A stretch of DNA of 64,000 bases from Streptomyces sp. ASQP_92 (GTDB lineage Bacteria; Actinomycetota; Actinomycetes; Streptomycetales; Streptomycetaceae), in NCBI RefSeq assembly GCF_025399895.1, contig NZ_JAODUA010000003.1, positions 124,001 to 188,000 on the forward strand, written 5' to 3'. A model generated the notes under the pieces. It did not search any database, was not told the origin of the DNA, and saw nothing but the letters and a program-made list of their open reading frames with translations. Made by a program: the position numbers and the translations under genes. Every line of letters starts with the position of its first letter. Position 1 is the first letter of the stretch. Below are positions 38,780 to 47,677 of this stretch, piece by piece.

Positions 38780-38968
38780 GGAACGGCGCGACGTATGAGG
38801 AGGTACCCCGGCGCGTTCACGCCCCCCACCCCCCACGGCGCGCTCCGTACCGGGGACGCCGCGGTCCCGGCCCGCCGCGTATGCCCGCACTGCCGACCGC
38901 AGGTCGGCGCCCCCCAACGACCCGCACCCGCACCGCGCCGGCCCACCCGCCCCCGTACGCTGGTCCCC

Positions 38969-40024
38969 GTGCAGGAACTTCATGACGCCCCCCTCGCCCC
39001 CCTGACCACCCTCCGCCTGGGCGGCCCGGCCGACCGACTGGTCACCGCCGAGACCGACGCCGAGGTCGTCGCCGCCGTCCGCGAGGCCGATGAGAGCGGC
39101 ACCCCGCTCCTCGCCATCGGCGGCGGCAGCAACCTGCTCATCGGGGACAAGGGCTTCGCCGGCACCGCCCTGCGCATCGCCACCCGCGGCTTCGAGCTCG
39201 ACGGCACCCGCCTCGAACTCGCCGCGGGCGAAGTGTGGACCGACGCGGTGGCCCGGAGCGTCGAGGCCGGACTCGCCGGCATCGAATGCCTCGCCGGCAT
39301 CCCCGGCTCCGCGGGCGCGACCCCGATCCAGAACGTCGGCGCGTACGGCCAGGAAGTGTCCAGCACCATCACGCACGTCGTCGCCTACGACCGCCGCGAC
39401 CGCACCACCGTCACCCTCACCAACGCCGAGTGCGACTTCTCGTACCGCCACAGCCGCTTCAAGCAGCACCCCGACCGCTACGTCGTGCTGCGTGTCGTGT
39501 TCGAGCTGGAGGACGCAGGCGGACTCTCCGCGCCGGTCAAGTACGCCGAGACGGCCCGAACCCTCGGCGTCGCGCCGGGCGACCGCGTGCCGGCCGCCAC
39601 CGCCCGCGAGACCGTCCTGAAGCTGCGCGCCGGCAAGGGCATGGTGCTCGACCCGGAGGACCACGACACCTGGTCGGCGGGCTCGTTCTTCACCAACCCG
39701 ATCCTCCCCAACGAGGCGTACGAAGCCTTCCTGGCCCGCGCCCAGGAGCGCCTCGGCGCGGACGTGACGCCCCCCGCGTGGCCCGTCGGCACCGACCGCA
39801 CCAAGACCTCCGCCGCCTGGCTGATCGACAAGGCCGGCTTCACCAAGGGATACGGGACCGGCCCCGCCCGCATCTCCACCAAGCACACCCTCGCGCTGAC
39901 GAACCGCGGGGGCGCCACCACCGAGGACCTGCTGGCGCTCGCCCGCGAGGTGGTCGCGGGGGTGGAGCTGGCGTTCGGGGTGACGCTGGTGAACGAGCCG
40001 GTGGCGGTCGGGGTCGAAATCTGA
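38969..40024 (+). CDS. murB: UDP-N-acetylenolpyruvoylglucosamine reductase
   Basis: A 351-residue FAD enzyme of peptidoglycan precursor synthesis that reduces UDP-GlcNAc-enolpyruvate with NADPH. FAD-binding motif LLAIGGGSNLLIGD is near residue 50, followed by LAGIECLAGIPGSAGATPIQNVGAYGQEV, the catalytic and substrate region YRHSRFK and WSAGSFFTNP, and the C-terminal AAWLIDKAGFTKG. Type I MurB length. GTG at 38969 is chosen since homologs start with QELHDAPLAPLTT; open frame upstream is compositionally non-coding. A cytoplasmic essential enzyme, single gene here. Confidence 0.95.
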   Translation: MQELHDAPLAPLTTLRLGGPADRLVTAETDAEVVAAVREADESGTPLLAIGGGSNLLIGDKGFAGTALRIATRGFELDGTRLELAAGEVWTDAVARSVEAGLAGIECLAGIPGSAGATPIQNVGAYGQEVSSTITHVVAYDRRDRTTVTLTNAECDFSYRHSRFKQHPDRYVVLRVVFELEDAGGLSAPVKYAETARTLGVAPGDRVPAATARETVLKLRAGKGMVLDPEDHDTWSAGSFFTNPILPNEAYEAFLARAQERLGADVTPPAWPVGTDRTKTSAAWLIDKAGFTKGYGTGPARISTKHTLALTNRGGATTEDLLALAREVVAGVELAFGVTLVNEPVAVGVEI

Positions 40025-40079
40025 GGAGTCCGGGTGCACCGGAGCCCGCACCGCAACCCGGCCCGGGCGGGCCTGGCCC

Positions 40080-40712
40080 TCAGTACGCCACCCCCACCCC
40101 CTGTTTCACCGTCGCCGGGTCGTCCACGCAGGCCAGCATCGCGTGGGCCACATCCGCGCGGGCGATGGTGCGGGCCGCCTTCGGGGTGCCGCCGACGACC
40201 CGGCGGTAGGTCCCGGTGAGCGGCTTGTCGGTGAGCTTGGGCGGCCGTACGGACGTCCAGTCCGTCGCGCTCGCCGCCAACTCGGCCTCCATGGCGCTCA
40301 GATCGGCGTACACGTCCCGCAGAATCGCGCTGACCATGGACCGCATACCGCGGTCGAGCAGCCCGTCGCCCGGCGCCTCGGGGCCGACCGGCGCCGCGCT
40401 CACCACGACGAGCCGCCGCGTCCCCTCGGCCTCCATCGCGGCCAGCACCGACCGGGTGAGCCGGGCCGTGATCCCGGCGTCCGAGCGCTTGCGGGCGCCG
40501 AGCCCGGACAGCACCGCGTGCCGCCCGGCGACGGCCTCGCGGAGCGGCCCGGGGTCGGTCAGATCGGCCCGGAAGACCTCAAGTCCCGCGCCCCGTACGG
40601 CGAATCGGGCGGGGTCGCGCACCACCGCGGTGACGTCGTGCCCCGAAGCCAGCGCCTGCTGGACCATTTCCTGGCCGATGCCTCCGGTGGCACCGAAAAC
40701 CGTGAGCCTCAT
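40080..40712 (-). CDS. NmrA-like NAD(P)H-binding SDR
   Basis: A 210-residue atypical SDR with the nucleotide motif LTVFGATGGIGQEMVQQAL and segments GADLT-like FRADLTDPGPLREAVAG, RLVVVSAAPVG and TDWTSVRPPKLTDKPLTG, typical of flavin-reductase/NmrA-like proteins. ATG at 40712 has a perfect AGGAGG site. It diverges from a TetR gene through an 88-bp region with two operators, so the TetR protein probably controls it. Confidence 0.88.
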   Translation of the reverse strand: MRLTVFGATGGIGQEMVQQALASGHDVTAVVRDPARFAVRGAGLEVFRADLTDPGPLREAVAGRHAVLSGLGARKRSDAGITARLTRSVLAAMEAEGTRRLVVVSAAPVGPEAPGDGLLDRGMRSMVSAILRDVYADLSAMEAELAASATDWTSVRPPKLTDKPLTGTYRRVVGGTPKAARTIARADVAHAMLACVDDPATVKQGVGVAY

Positions 40713-40732
40713 CGCTCCGCCCTCCTGGGGTG

Positions 40733-40772
40733 GGTAAGTGTTCACTCACCCCTAGAGTGAGTAAGTACTCAC
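40733..40772. promoter_or_regulatory. Two dyad operators in SDR/TetR divergent promoter
   Basis: Site 1 GGTAAGTG-TT-CACTCACC (40733-40750, 7 of 8 arm positions pair). Site 2 GTGAGTA-AG-TACTCAC (40757-40772, perfect 7-bp arms). Centres are 23 bp apart, about two helical turns, fitting cooperative TetR dimer binding over both promoters. Confidence 0.85.
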
Positions 40773-40800
40773 CCACCCGTCAAGCCTCGTTGGAGCACAC

Positions 40801-41400
40801 ATGCAGTCGCCTCCGGCGCGTGTCCGCATCGTCGACGCCGCGCACGAACTCATGCTCACCCTCGGCCTCGCCCGCGCCACGACGAAGGAGATCGCGAAGG
40901 CGGCGGGGTGTTCGGAGGCGGCGCTGTACAAGCACTTCGCGAGCAAGGAGGACCTGTTCGTGACGGTCCTCAAGGAGCGGCTGCCCCAGCTCGGCCCGCT
41001 GGTGGCGCGGCTGACCGAGGAGCCGGGGGAGCGGTCGGTGGAGGAGAACCTGACCGAGATCGCCCGGCAGGCGGCGCTGTTCTACGCGGAGAGCTTCCCG
41101 ATCGCGGCCTCGCTGTACGCGGACCCGCAGCTCAAGCGCCGCCACGACGAGGCGCTGCGGGAGCTCGGCTCAGGCCCCCATGTGCCGATCGACGGGGTCG
41201 ACGCGTATCTCCGTGCGGAGCGGCGGGCGGGGCGGATCGGGGCGGACACGGACACGTACGCCGCGGCGTCGCTGCTCCTGGGGGCGTGCGCGCAGCGGGC
41301 GTTCGCGTACGACATGACGCCGGGGGGGCGGGGGCCGCGGTCGCTGGAGGAGTTCGCGCGGGGGGTTGCGGGGGCGCTTCTGCGGGGGTTGGGGGTGTAG
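40801..41400 (+). CDS. TetR family transcriptional regulator
   Basis: A 199-residue repressor with helix-turn-helix ARATTKEIAKAAGCSEAALYKHFASKEDLF at about residues 24-54 and a helical effector domain. TTGGAG precedes the ATG at 40801. It is divergent from the NmrA-like SDR gene and surrounded by two matching operators, so autoregulation and control of the SDR are probable. The effector is unknown. Confidence 0.92.
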   Translation: MQSPPARVRIVDAAHELMLTLGLARATTKEIAKAAGCSEAALYKHFASKEDLFVTVLKERLPQLGPLVARLTEEPGERSVEENLTEIARQAALFYAESFPIAASLYADPQLKRRHDEALRELGSGPHVPIDGVDAYLRAERRAGRIGADTDTYAAASLLLGACAQRAFAYDMTPGGRGPRSLEEFARGVAGALLRGLGV

Positions 41401-41480
41401 GGGGAGGGGCTCGCCCCTGCCGGGGCTGGGCCGCGTGTGGTTCGTCCCGTGGTTCGTCGCCTGCGGGCGGTGGTCGCTTT

Positions 41481-41671
41481 TTGCACAGTTCCCCGCGCCC
41501 CCAACCCCTCTCGACCCTGCGGACCGCAGTCGCTTCTCGCGCAGTTCCCCGCGCCCCTAGCCCGTCTCGACCCTGCGGACCGCGGTCGCTTCTCGCGCAG
41601 TTCCCCGCGCCCCCAAAAACCCGCCTTCGTCCGCGGACCGTGCCCGCTACTCGCGCAGTTCCCCGCGCCCC
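41481..41671 (-). repeat. Second array of ~56-bp repeats (four copies, inverted)
   Basis: Cores read CGCAGTTCCCCGCGCCCC on the plus strand, at 41481-41501, 41537-41557, 41593-41613 and 41651-41671. They are the complement of the array at 7907-8230. The array begins about 80 bp after the TetR stop; no gene is seen from 41401 to 41903. Confidence 0.85.
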
Positions 41672-41705
41672 TTAGCGGTACTGGTGCTGGCCTGCATCGG
41701 GCATT

Positions 41706-41735
41706 TCAGCCTGTCCGGCGATTGAGGACGAGCGC
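41706..41735 (-). repeat. Inverted copy of the 30-bp dispersed repeat
   Basis: Complement of the element at 7854-7883 with one mismatch, lying between the second 56-bp array and the GGGGCTCCGCCCC-type unit. Confidence 0.8.
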
Positions 41736-41749
41736 CGTTCAGGCGGGAA

Positions 41750-41880
41750 CGGGGTCTGGGGCGGAGCCCCAGAGGTCCCGGAACCATCCAACCCCCTGCA
41801 CGGGCGGGTGGGCGGGCAAAGGTGCCCCAGGGTCCGGAACCATCCAACCCGTTGCACGGGCGGGCGGGTGGGCAACCCCC
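41750..41880 (-). repeat. Inverted copy of the GC-rich hairpin units
   Basis: GGGGCGGAGCCCC with flanking CCGGAACCATCCAACCC and TGCACGGGCGGG-type sequence, two units, matching 7612-7850 in reverse. Confidence 0.7.
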
Positions 41881-41903
41881 CCCCGGGGGCAGCCGGCGCG
41901 GGG

Positions 41904-42923
41904 TCAGGGCGTCAGCCAGGCGTCGACGCCCGACAGGAGCTTGTCCTGGATGTCCGGGGGCGCGGCCGACCCGCGGATCGACTGGCGGGCCAGTTCGGCG
42001 AGTTCGGCGTCGTCGAAGCCATGATGGCGGCGCGCGATCTCGTACTGGGCGGCCAGGCGGGAGCCGAAGAGCAGCGGGTCGTCGGCGCCCAGGGCCATCG
42101 GGACCCCGGCGTCGAACAGGACGCGGAGCGGTACGTCCTCGGGCTTCTCGTAGACGCCGAGGGCGACGTTGGACGCGGGGCAGACCTCGCAGATGATGCC
42201 CTTGTCGGCGAGGCGGCGCAGCAGGCGGGGGTCCTCCGCGGCCCGCACCCCGTGGCCGATCCGCCGCGCGTGCAGATCGTCGAGGCAGTCGCGTACGGAG
42301 GCGGGCCCGGAGAGCTCGCCGCCGTGCGGGGCCGCGAGCAGACCACCCTCGCGGGCGATCGCGAAGGCGCGGTCGAAGTCCCTTGCCATGCCCCGGCGTT
42401 CGTCGTTGGACAGGCCGAACCCGACGACACCGCGATCGGCGTAGCGGATCGCGAGCCGGGCCAGGGTGCGCGCGTCGAGGGGGTGCTTCATCCGGTTCGC
42501 GGCGACCACGACGCGCATTCCGAGCCCGGTCTCGCGGGACGCCGAGTCGACCGCGTCCAGGATGATCTCCAGGGCCGGGATCAGCCCGCCGAGCAGCGGG
42601 GCGTACGAGGTCGGGTCGACCTGGATCTCCAGCCAGCCGGAGCCGTCCTTGACGTCCTCCTCGGCCGCCTCGCGCACCAGGCGCTGGATGTCCTCGGGGG
42701 CCCGCAGACAGGACCGGGCCGCGTCGTAGAGGCGCTGGAAGCGGAACCAGCCGCGCTCGTCGGTGGCCCGCAGCTTGGGCGGCTCGGCGCCGGTCAGCGC
42801 ATCGGGCAGCCGTACGCCGTACTTGTCGGCGAGCTCCAGCAGGGTCGCGGGCCGCATCGACCCGGTGAAGTGCAGATGCAGATGGGCCTTCGGCAGCTCA
42901 GAGACATCCCGTACGTGCTCCAT
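41904..42923 (-). CDS. add: Adenosine deaminase
   Basis: A 340-residue zinc amidohydrolase that converts adenosine to inosine. Metal and catalytic residues are visible: H-x-H in KAHLHLHFTGS, the H-x-x-E in APHGGELSG, histidine in IGHGVRA and the aspartates in GADDPLL. ATG at 42923 begins the homologous part (MEHVRDVSELPKAHLHLH); the leading open frame is not conserved. It lies downstream of aspC, but a strong hairpin between them suggests separate transcription. Confidence 0.92.
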   Translation of the reverse strand: MEHVRDVSELPKAHLHLHFTGSMRPATLLELADKYGVRLPDALTGAEPPKLRATDERGWFRFQRLYDAARSCLRAPEDIQRLVREAAEEDVKDGSGWLEIQVDPTSYAPLLGGLIPALEIILDAVDSASRETGLGMRVVVAANRMKHPLDARTLARLAIRYADRGVVGFGLSNDERRGMARDFDRAFAIAREGGLLAAPHGGELSGPASVRDCLDDLHARRIGHGVRAAEDPRLLRRLADKGIICEVCPASNVALGVYEKPEDVPLRVLFDAGVPMALGADDPLLFGSRLAAQYEIARRHHGFDDAELAELARQSIRGSAAPPDIQDKLLSGVDAWLTP

Positions 42924-43002
42924 CCCAAGATCCTGCCGTACGCGCCCGTCGCACCGGTAGGGCTTTCCCTGAAGGGGGTCTTGCTCGTACACAGAAACGG
43001 AA

Positions 43003-43038
43003 CGGGGCCGGCCCACGAGAATCCGTGGGCCGGCCCCG
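43003..43038 (-). terminator. Terminator after aspC
   Basis: Perfect 15-bp stem CGGGGCCGGCCCACG (43003-43017) / CGTGGGCCGGCCCCG (43024-43038), 6-nt loop, 18 bp past the aspC stop. Confidence 0.85.
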
Positions 43039-43055
43039 CCGTGCGTGGAACGGGC

Positions 43056-44303
43056 CTAGTCCCGCGCCTCCGCGAGCAGCTTCTGGATCCGCGAGACGCC
43101 CTCGACGAGGTCCTCGTCGCCCAGGGCGTACGAGAGCCGCAGGTAGCCCGGCGTGCCGAAGGCCTCGCCGGGGACGACCGCGACCTCGGTCTCGTCCAGG
43201 ATCAGCGCGGCGAGCTCCGCCGAGGTCGCCGGACGCTTGCCGCGGATCTCCTTGCCGAGCAGGCCCTTCACCGAGGGGTAGGCGTAGAACGCGCCCTCGG
43301 GGGTGGGACAGATCACGCCGTCGATCTCGCTCAGCATCCGCACCATCGTCCGGCGGCGCCGGTCGAAGGCCTCACGCATCACGGCGACCGCGTCCAGGTT
43401 CCCGGAGACGGCGGCCAGCGCGGCGATCTGCGCGACGTTGGACACGTTGGACGTGGCGTGCGACTGGAGGTTGGTCGCCGCCTTGACGACGTCCTTCGGG
43501 CCGATGATCCACCCGACCCGCCAGCCGGTCATCGCGAACGTCTTGGCGACCCCGTTGACGACGATGCACTTCTCCCGCAGCTCGGGCACGATCGCGGGCA
43601 GCGAGGTGAAGGCGGCGCTGCCGTACACGAGGTGCTCGTAGATCTCGTCGGTCATGACCCACAGGCCGTGCTCGACGGCCCAGCGCCCGATCGCCTCGGC
43701 GTCGGCCTCGCTGTAGACCGCGCCGGTCGGGTTGGACGGCGAGACGAACAGGACGACCTTCGTACGCTCCGTACGGGCCGCCTCCAGCTGCTCCACCGAG
43801 ACCCGGTAGCCGGTCGTCTCGTCGGCCACGACCTCCACCGGGACACCGCCCGCGAGCCGGATCGACTCGGGGTAGGTGGTCCAGTACGGCGCCGGGACGA
43901 TGACCTCGTCACCCGGGTCCAGGATCGCCGCGAAGGCCTCGTAGATCGCCTGCTTCCCACCGTTGGTCACCAGCACCTGCGAGGCGTCGACCTCGTAGCC
44001 GGAGTCGCGCAGCGTCTTCGCGGCGATCGCGGCCTTGAGCTCGGGCAGGCCCCCCGCCGGCGTGTAGCGGTGGTACTTCGGGTTGCGGCAGGCCTCGACC
44101 GCGGCCTCGACGATGTAGTCGGGCGTCGGGAAGTCGGGCTCGCCCGCGCCGAAGCCGATGACCGGACGCCCGGCGGCCTTGAGGGCCTTGGCCTTGGCGT
44201 CGACGGCGAGGGTCGCGGACTCGGAGATGGCCCCGATGCGCGCGGAGACCCGGCGCTCGGTGGGGGAGGAAGGCGGGGGAGTTGCAGCGCTCATGCGGGC
44301 CAT
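43056..44303 (-). CDS. aspC: Aspartate aminotransferase (class I pyridoxal phosphate enzyme)
   Basis: A 415-residue aminotransferase of fold type I, subgroup Ib-like, exchanging amino groups between aspartate and 2-oxoglutarate. PLP lysine K254 is in [16 protein letters not shown]; the aspartate contacting the pyridine nitrogen and the asparagine are in [11 protein letters not shown] and [10 protein letters not shown]; the arginine near the end is in [12 protein letters not shown] at 44303 is chosen because GGAGG lies 9 bases before it; the conventional start three codons in (44294) is also possible. Single-gene unit ended by the hairpin at 43003-43038. Confidence 0.95.
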   Translation of the reverse strand: MARMSAATPPPSSPTERRVSARIGAISESATLAVDAKAKALKAAGRPVIGFGAGEPDFPTPDYIVEAAVEACRNPKYHRYTPAGGLPELKAAIAAKTLRDSGYEVDASQVLVTNGGKQAIYEAFAAILDPGDEVIVPAPYWTTYPESIRLAGGVPVEVVADETTGYRVSVEQLEAARTERTKVVLFVSPSNPTGAVYSEADAEAIGRWAVEHGLWVMTDEIYEHLVYGSAAFTSLPAIVPELREKCIVVNGVAKTFAMTGWRVGWIIGPKDVVKAATNLQSHATSNVSNVAQIAALAAVSGNLDAVAVMREAFDRRRRTMVRMLSEIDGVICPTPEGAFYAYPSVKGLLGKEIRGKRPATSAELAALILDETEVAVVPGEAFGTPGYLRLSYALGDEDLVEGVSRIQKLLAEARD

Positions 44304-44463
44304 GCTCCCAGACCTCCGACGGCCGCAGCACCCGCGTTTCACGGACCGGTCAGCATGTGGACAGGCGTCCGAGCGGCCCGTTCCGCGGGCCCGTGGGACG
44401 GCGGTTCGACGGCGCCGGTGACCATCCGGCGGCGACGGACCGGAGGCGCCCGGAAGCAAGCTG

Positions 44464-44493
44464 TTCGACGCCGGGCCCCTGACCACGTACACT
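44464..44493 (+). promoter_or_regulatory. Promoter of tRNA-Trp/secE region
   Basis: -35 TTCGAC (44464-44469), 18-bp spacer, -10 TACACT (44488-44493), about 60 bp before tRNA-Trp. Confidence 0.65.
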
Positions 44494-44553
44494 CACTGCC
44501 TGTTGGCCCTCACCAACCACACCACCACATGCGGTAGGTTGGGGGAACCACAA

Positions 44554-44626
44554 AGGGTCGTAGCTCAATTGGTAGAGCACTGGTCTCCAAAACCAGCGGT
44601 TGGGGGTTCAAGTCCCTCCGGCCCTG
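44554..44626 (+). tRNA. tRNA-Trp (anticodon CCA)
   Basis: 73 nt; acceptor AGGGTCG / CGGCCCT, anticodon stem CTGGT/ACCAG with loop CTCCAAA, T arm GGGGGTTCAAGTCCCTC, discriminator G. The trpT-secE-nusG order is the same as in mycobacteria. Confidence 0.97.
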
Positions 44627-44732
44627 CTACACACACCTTCGCCAGGATGTGTGCGCATGTACGTACTTCAATGCACCGCCGTGCGGCTCCACCGGGCGCG
44701 GCACGGCCATGACCCGGAATCAGGTGAGAAGC

Positions 44733-45029
44733 GTGACGGACGCCGTGGGCTCCATCGACATGCCTGATGCCCAGGACGAGGCAGCGGAGTCCAAGGATTC
44801 GAAGAAGAAGGCCCGCAAGGGCGGTAAGCGCGGCAAGAAGGGCCCTCTGGGCCGGCTCGCGCTCTTCTACCGGCAGGTTGTTGCCGAACTCCGTAAAGTT
44901 GTCTGGCCGACACGCAGCCAGCTGACGACGTACACCACCGTGGTGATCGTGTTCGTCGTCATCATGATCGGCATCGTGACGTTGATTGACTCCGGCTTCT
45001 CGCAGGTCGTCAAATACGTCTTCGGCTGA
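44733..45029 (+). CDS. secE: Preprotein translocase subunit SecE
   Basis: A 98-residue protein; the first 45 residues are cytoplasmic, acidic then lysine-rich, and one membrane helix ([21 protein letters not shown]) occupies about residues 67-90. The amphipathic segment [20 protein letters not shown] precedes it, the family hallmark. It clamps SecY in the secretion channel. GTG at 44733 follows AGGTGAG; the ATG at 44709 would add eight residues. Confidence 0.95.
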   Translation: MTDAVGSIDMPDAQDEAAESKDSKKKARKGGKRGKKGPLGRLALFYRQVVAELRKVVWPTRSQLTTYTTVVIVFVVIMIGIVTLIDSGFSQVVKYVFG

Positions 45030-45031
45030 TC

Positions 45032-45064
45032 GCGAAGGGCGCCCCTCATCGGCGCCCCTTTCGC
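45032..45064 (+). terminator. Hairpin between secE and nusG
   Basis: GCGAAGGGCGCC (45032-45043) pairs imperfectly with GGCGCCCCTTTCGC (45051-45064), loop of 7, immediately after the secE stop. Likely attenuator. Confidence 0.55.
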
Positions 45065-45103
45065 ATGTTCCACCCCATCTGTAGCCAGGAAGAAGCAGCC
45101 ACC

Positions 45104-46066
45104 GTGTCTGACCCGAACCTGAACGACGCCTCCGAGTCGGTCGAGTCCGTCGAGGACGAGCTCGAGATCATCGAGGCGGCCGACGAGGACGAGGCCGAGG
45201 CTGCCGACGCCGCTGCGGGCGAAGCGGCCGAAGAGGCTGCCCTGCACGTCGAGTCCGATGACGCCGAGTCCGACGAGGACGAGGCCGCCGAGGCTTCCGA
45301 GGTGACCGACGAGCTCGCCTCCGACGAGGACGAGACCGAGACCGAGGCCACCGCGTCGGACGAGGAGTCCGCGGAGCCCACCGGGTCCGTCGAGACCGAG
45401 TCCGGCGAGTCCACCGAGGATGAGGAGCCGGCGGAGCCCGCCGCGCCCGTCGACCCGGTCGAGGCCCTGCGCCAGGAGCTCCGCTTCCTGCCCGGCGAGT
45501 GGTACGTCATCCACACGTACGCCGGTTACGAGAAGCGTGTGAAGGCCAACCTCGAACAGCGTGCCGTCTCGCTGAACGTCGAGGAGTTCATCTACCAGGC
45601 CGAGGTCCCCGAAGAGGAGATCGTCCAGATCAAGAACGGCGAGCGCAAGAACGTCCGGCAGAACAAGCTGCCCGGTTACGTTCTCGTCCGCATGGATCTG
45701 ACGAACGAGTCCTGGGGCGTCGTCCGCAACACCCCGGGTGTCACCGGCTTCGTGGGCAACGCCTACGACCCGTACCCGCTGACCCTGGACGAGATCGTCA
45801 AGATGCTCGCCCCGGAGGCCGAGGAAAAGGCCGCCCGCGAGGCCGCCGAGGCCGAGGGCAAGCCGGCTCCGCAGCGCAAGGTCGAGGTCCAGGTCCTGGA
45901 CTTCGAGGTGGGCGACTCGGTCACCGTCACCGACGGCCCGTTCGCGACGCTGCAGGCGACCATCAACGAGATCAACGCCGACTCGAAGAAGGTCAAGGGC
46001 CTCGTCGAGATCTTCGGTCGCGAGACCCCGGTCGAGCTCAGCTTCGACCAGATCCAGAAGAACTGA
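45104..46066 (+). CDS. nusG: Transcription elongation/antitermination factor NusG
   Basis: A 320-residue factor. The first ~120 residues are a strongly acidic extension (repeats of [15 protein letters not shown]), usual in Streptomyces and absent in E. coli (181 residues). The NGN domain runs from [22 protein letters not shown] to GVTGFVGN, and the C-terminal KOW domain has [21 protein letters not shown] and ends [10 protein letters not shown]. It binds RNA polymerase and couples to ribosomal protein S10 or Rho. GTG at 45104 follows AGGAAGAAG. Confidence 0.95.
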   Translation: MSDPNLNDASESVESVEDELEIIEAADEDEAEAADAAAGEAAEEAALHVESDDAESDEDEAAEASEVTDELASDEDETETEATASDEESAEPTGSVETESGESTEDEEPAEPAAPVDPVEALRQELRFLPGEWYVIHTYAGYEKRVKANLEQRAVSLNVEEFIYQAEVPEEEIVQIKNGERKNVRQNKLPGYVLVRMDLTNESWGVVRNTPGVTGFVGNAYDPYPLTLDEIVKMLAPEAEEKAAREAAEAEGKPAPQRKVEVQVLDFEVGDSVTVTDGPFATLQATINEINADSKKVKGLVEIFGRETPVELSFDQIQKN

Positions 46067-46101
46067 CGCCTCCGGGCACCGCTTCTGGAACCAGCACTTC
46101 C

Positions 46102-46149
46102 GAGCAGGTCAGACGGGCTCTCGCAGCCCCTCTGACCTGCTCGGTTTTT
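46102..46149 (+). terminator. Intrinsic terminator after nusG
   Basis: Perfect 12-bp stem GAGCAGGTCAGA (46102-46113) / TCTGACCTGCTC (46131-46142) followed by GGTTTTTA. It makes rplK-rplA start from a separate promoter (TATCGT at 46170-46175 is a possible -10). Confidence 0.92.
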
Positions 46150-46244
46150 AGCCGCGCAGCTATACCCGCTATCGTTGTGCGGTATGCCTCCATCCGGTTG
46201 ATCGGATGAAGGCGGTTCACTCTCACTAGGACCCGGAGAGAGCA

Positions 46245-46679
46245 ATGCCTCCCAAGAAGAAGAAGGTCACGGGGCTTATCAAGCTCCAGATCAACGCCGG
46301 TGCGGCGAACCCGGCTCCGCCGGTCGGTCCCGCGCTGGGCCAGCACGGCGTCAACATCATGGAATTCTGCAAGGCCTACAACGCCGCGACCGAGTCGCAG
46401 CGTGGCTGGGTGATCCCGGTGGAGATCACGGTCTACGAAGACCGCTCCTTCACCTTCATCACCAAGACGCCGCCGGCCGCGAAGATGATCCTGAAGGCCG
46501 CCGGCATCCAGAAGGGCTCCGGCGAGCCCCACAAGACCAAGGTCGCCAAGATCACGCAGGCCCAGGTTCGCGAGATCGCCACGACGAAGCTCCCCGACCT
46601 GAACGCCAACGACCTCGACGCCGCGTCGAAGATCATCGCCGGCACCGCCCGTTCCATGGGCGTCACGGTCGAGGGCTGA
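46245..46679 (+). CDS. rplK: 50S ribosomal protein L11
   Basis: A 144-residue protein that binds the GTPase-associated centre. It starts with [19 protein letters not shown] and has [20 protein letters not shown], and the C-terminal RNA-binding domain ending [11 protein letters not shown]11 is required by RelA for stringent response and is the thiopeptide-binding protein. ATG at 46245 with GGAGAG site; followed by rplA after 88 bp. Confidence 0.97.
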   Translation: MPPKKKKVTGLIKLQINAGAANPAPPVGPALGQHGVNIMEFCKAYNAATESQRGWVIPVEITVYEDRSFTFITKTPPAAKMILKAAGIQKGSGEPHKTKVAKITQAQVREIATTKLPDLNANDLDAASKIIAGTARSMGVTVEG

Positions 46680-46767
46680 TCTCAGCTCACCCCGTCCCAC
46701 CTCCAGTGGTAGGGCCAAGCGCTGGCCCGCACCACGACTCCATGCCTGAACCAACACAGGAGCTGAA

Positions 46768-47490
46768 GTGAAGCGCAGCAAGACTCTCCGCGCTGCGGAC
46801 GCCAAGATCGACGCGGACAAGCTGTACGCGCCGCTCGAGGCGGTCCGTCTCGCCAAGGAGACCTCCACGACCAAGTTCGACGGCACCGTCGAGGTCGCCT
46901 TCCGCCTGGGTGTCGACCCGCGCAAGGCCGACCAGATGGTCCGTGGCACCGTGAACCTCCCGCACGGCACCGGTAAGACCGCCCGGGTCCTGGTCTTCGC
47001 GACCGGCGACCGTGCCGAGGCCGCGCTTGCCGCGGGCGCCGACATCGTCGGCTCCGACGAGCTCATCGACGAGGTCGCGAAGGGCCGTCTGGACTTCGAC
47101 GCCGTCGTCGCCACCCCGGACCTCATGGGCAAGGTCGGCCGCCTCGGCCGCGTGCTCGGTCCCCGTGGTCTGATGCCGAACCCGAAGACCGGCACGGTCA
47201 CCCCCGACGTCGCCAAGGCGGTCGAGGAGATCAAGGGCGGCAAGATCGAGTTCCGCGTCGACAAGCACTCGAACCTGCACTTCATCATCGGCAAGGTGTC
47301 CTTCGACGACACCAAGCTGGTGGAGAACTACGGTGCGGCTCTGGAGGAGATCCTCCGTCTGAAGCCGTCCGCCGCCAAGGGCCGGTACATCAAGAAGGCG
47401 ACCATCACCACCACGATGGGCCCCGGTATCTCCCTCGACTCGAACCGCACCCGCAACCTCCTCGTCGAGGAGGACCCGGCCGCCGTCTGA
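46768..47490 (+). CDS. rplA: 50S ribosomal protein L1
   Basis: A 240-residue protein of the L1 stalk, recognised by [18 protein letters not shown], the core [37 protein letters not shown], and the conserved [15 protein letters not shown]. In other bacteria L1 represses its own operon by binding the rplK leader. GTG at 46768 follows AGGAGC. A U-tract terminator follows. Confidence 0.97.
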   Translation: MKRSKTLRAADAKIDADKLYAPLEAVRLAKETSTTKFDGTVEVAFRLGVDPRKADQMVRGTVNLPHGTGKTARVLVFATGDRAEAALAAGADIVGSDELIDEVAKGRLDFDAVVATPDLMGKVGRLGRVLGPRGLMPNPKTGTVTPDVAKAVEEIKGGKIEFRVDKHSNLHFIIGKVSFDDTKLVENYGAALEEILRLKPSAAKGRYIKKATITTTMGPGISLDSNRTRNLLVEEDPAAV

Positions 47491-47560
47491 TCCCCCGGAT
47501 CACGGCAGTCGCGGGCTTCGGGGTCTCAGGAGCACTGAGACACACCGAGACGTACTGAGA

Positions 47561-47603
47561 CCGGCCCCCGCACCTCGTCAGAGGCGCGGGGGCCGGTTTT
47601 TTT
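47561..47603 (+). terminator. Intrinsic terminator after rplA
   Basis: Perfect stem CCGGCCCCCGC (47561-47571) / GCGGGGGCCGG (47586-47596) then seven Ts. It ends the rplKA unit. Confidence 0.95.
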
Positions 47604-47677
47604 GCCGGGCCCGCCGTCGGTGCGCTGCGTTACGGTGGTGGCGATCCGGTCGGTTTGATCAATGGGGTGGGGACGAC

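Noticed and set aside
38717..38968. N-terminal extension of MurB
   Set aside because: The in-frame sequence upstream is arginine/proline-rich, overlaps the strong hairpin at 38735-38779 and is not like MurB.
32677..44626. Integrative element at a tRNA gene
   Set aside because: None of the four tRNAs is followed by an integrase, duplicated tRNA 3' end or change in composition.
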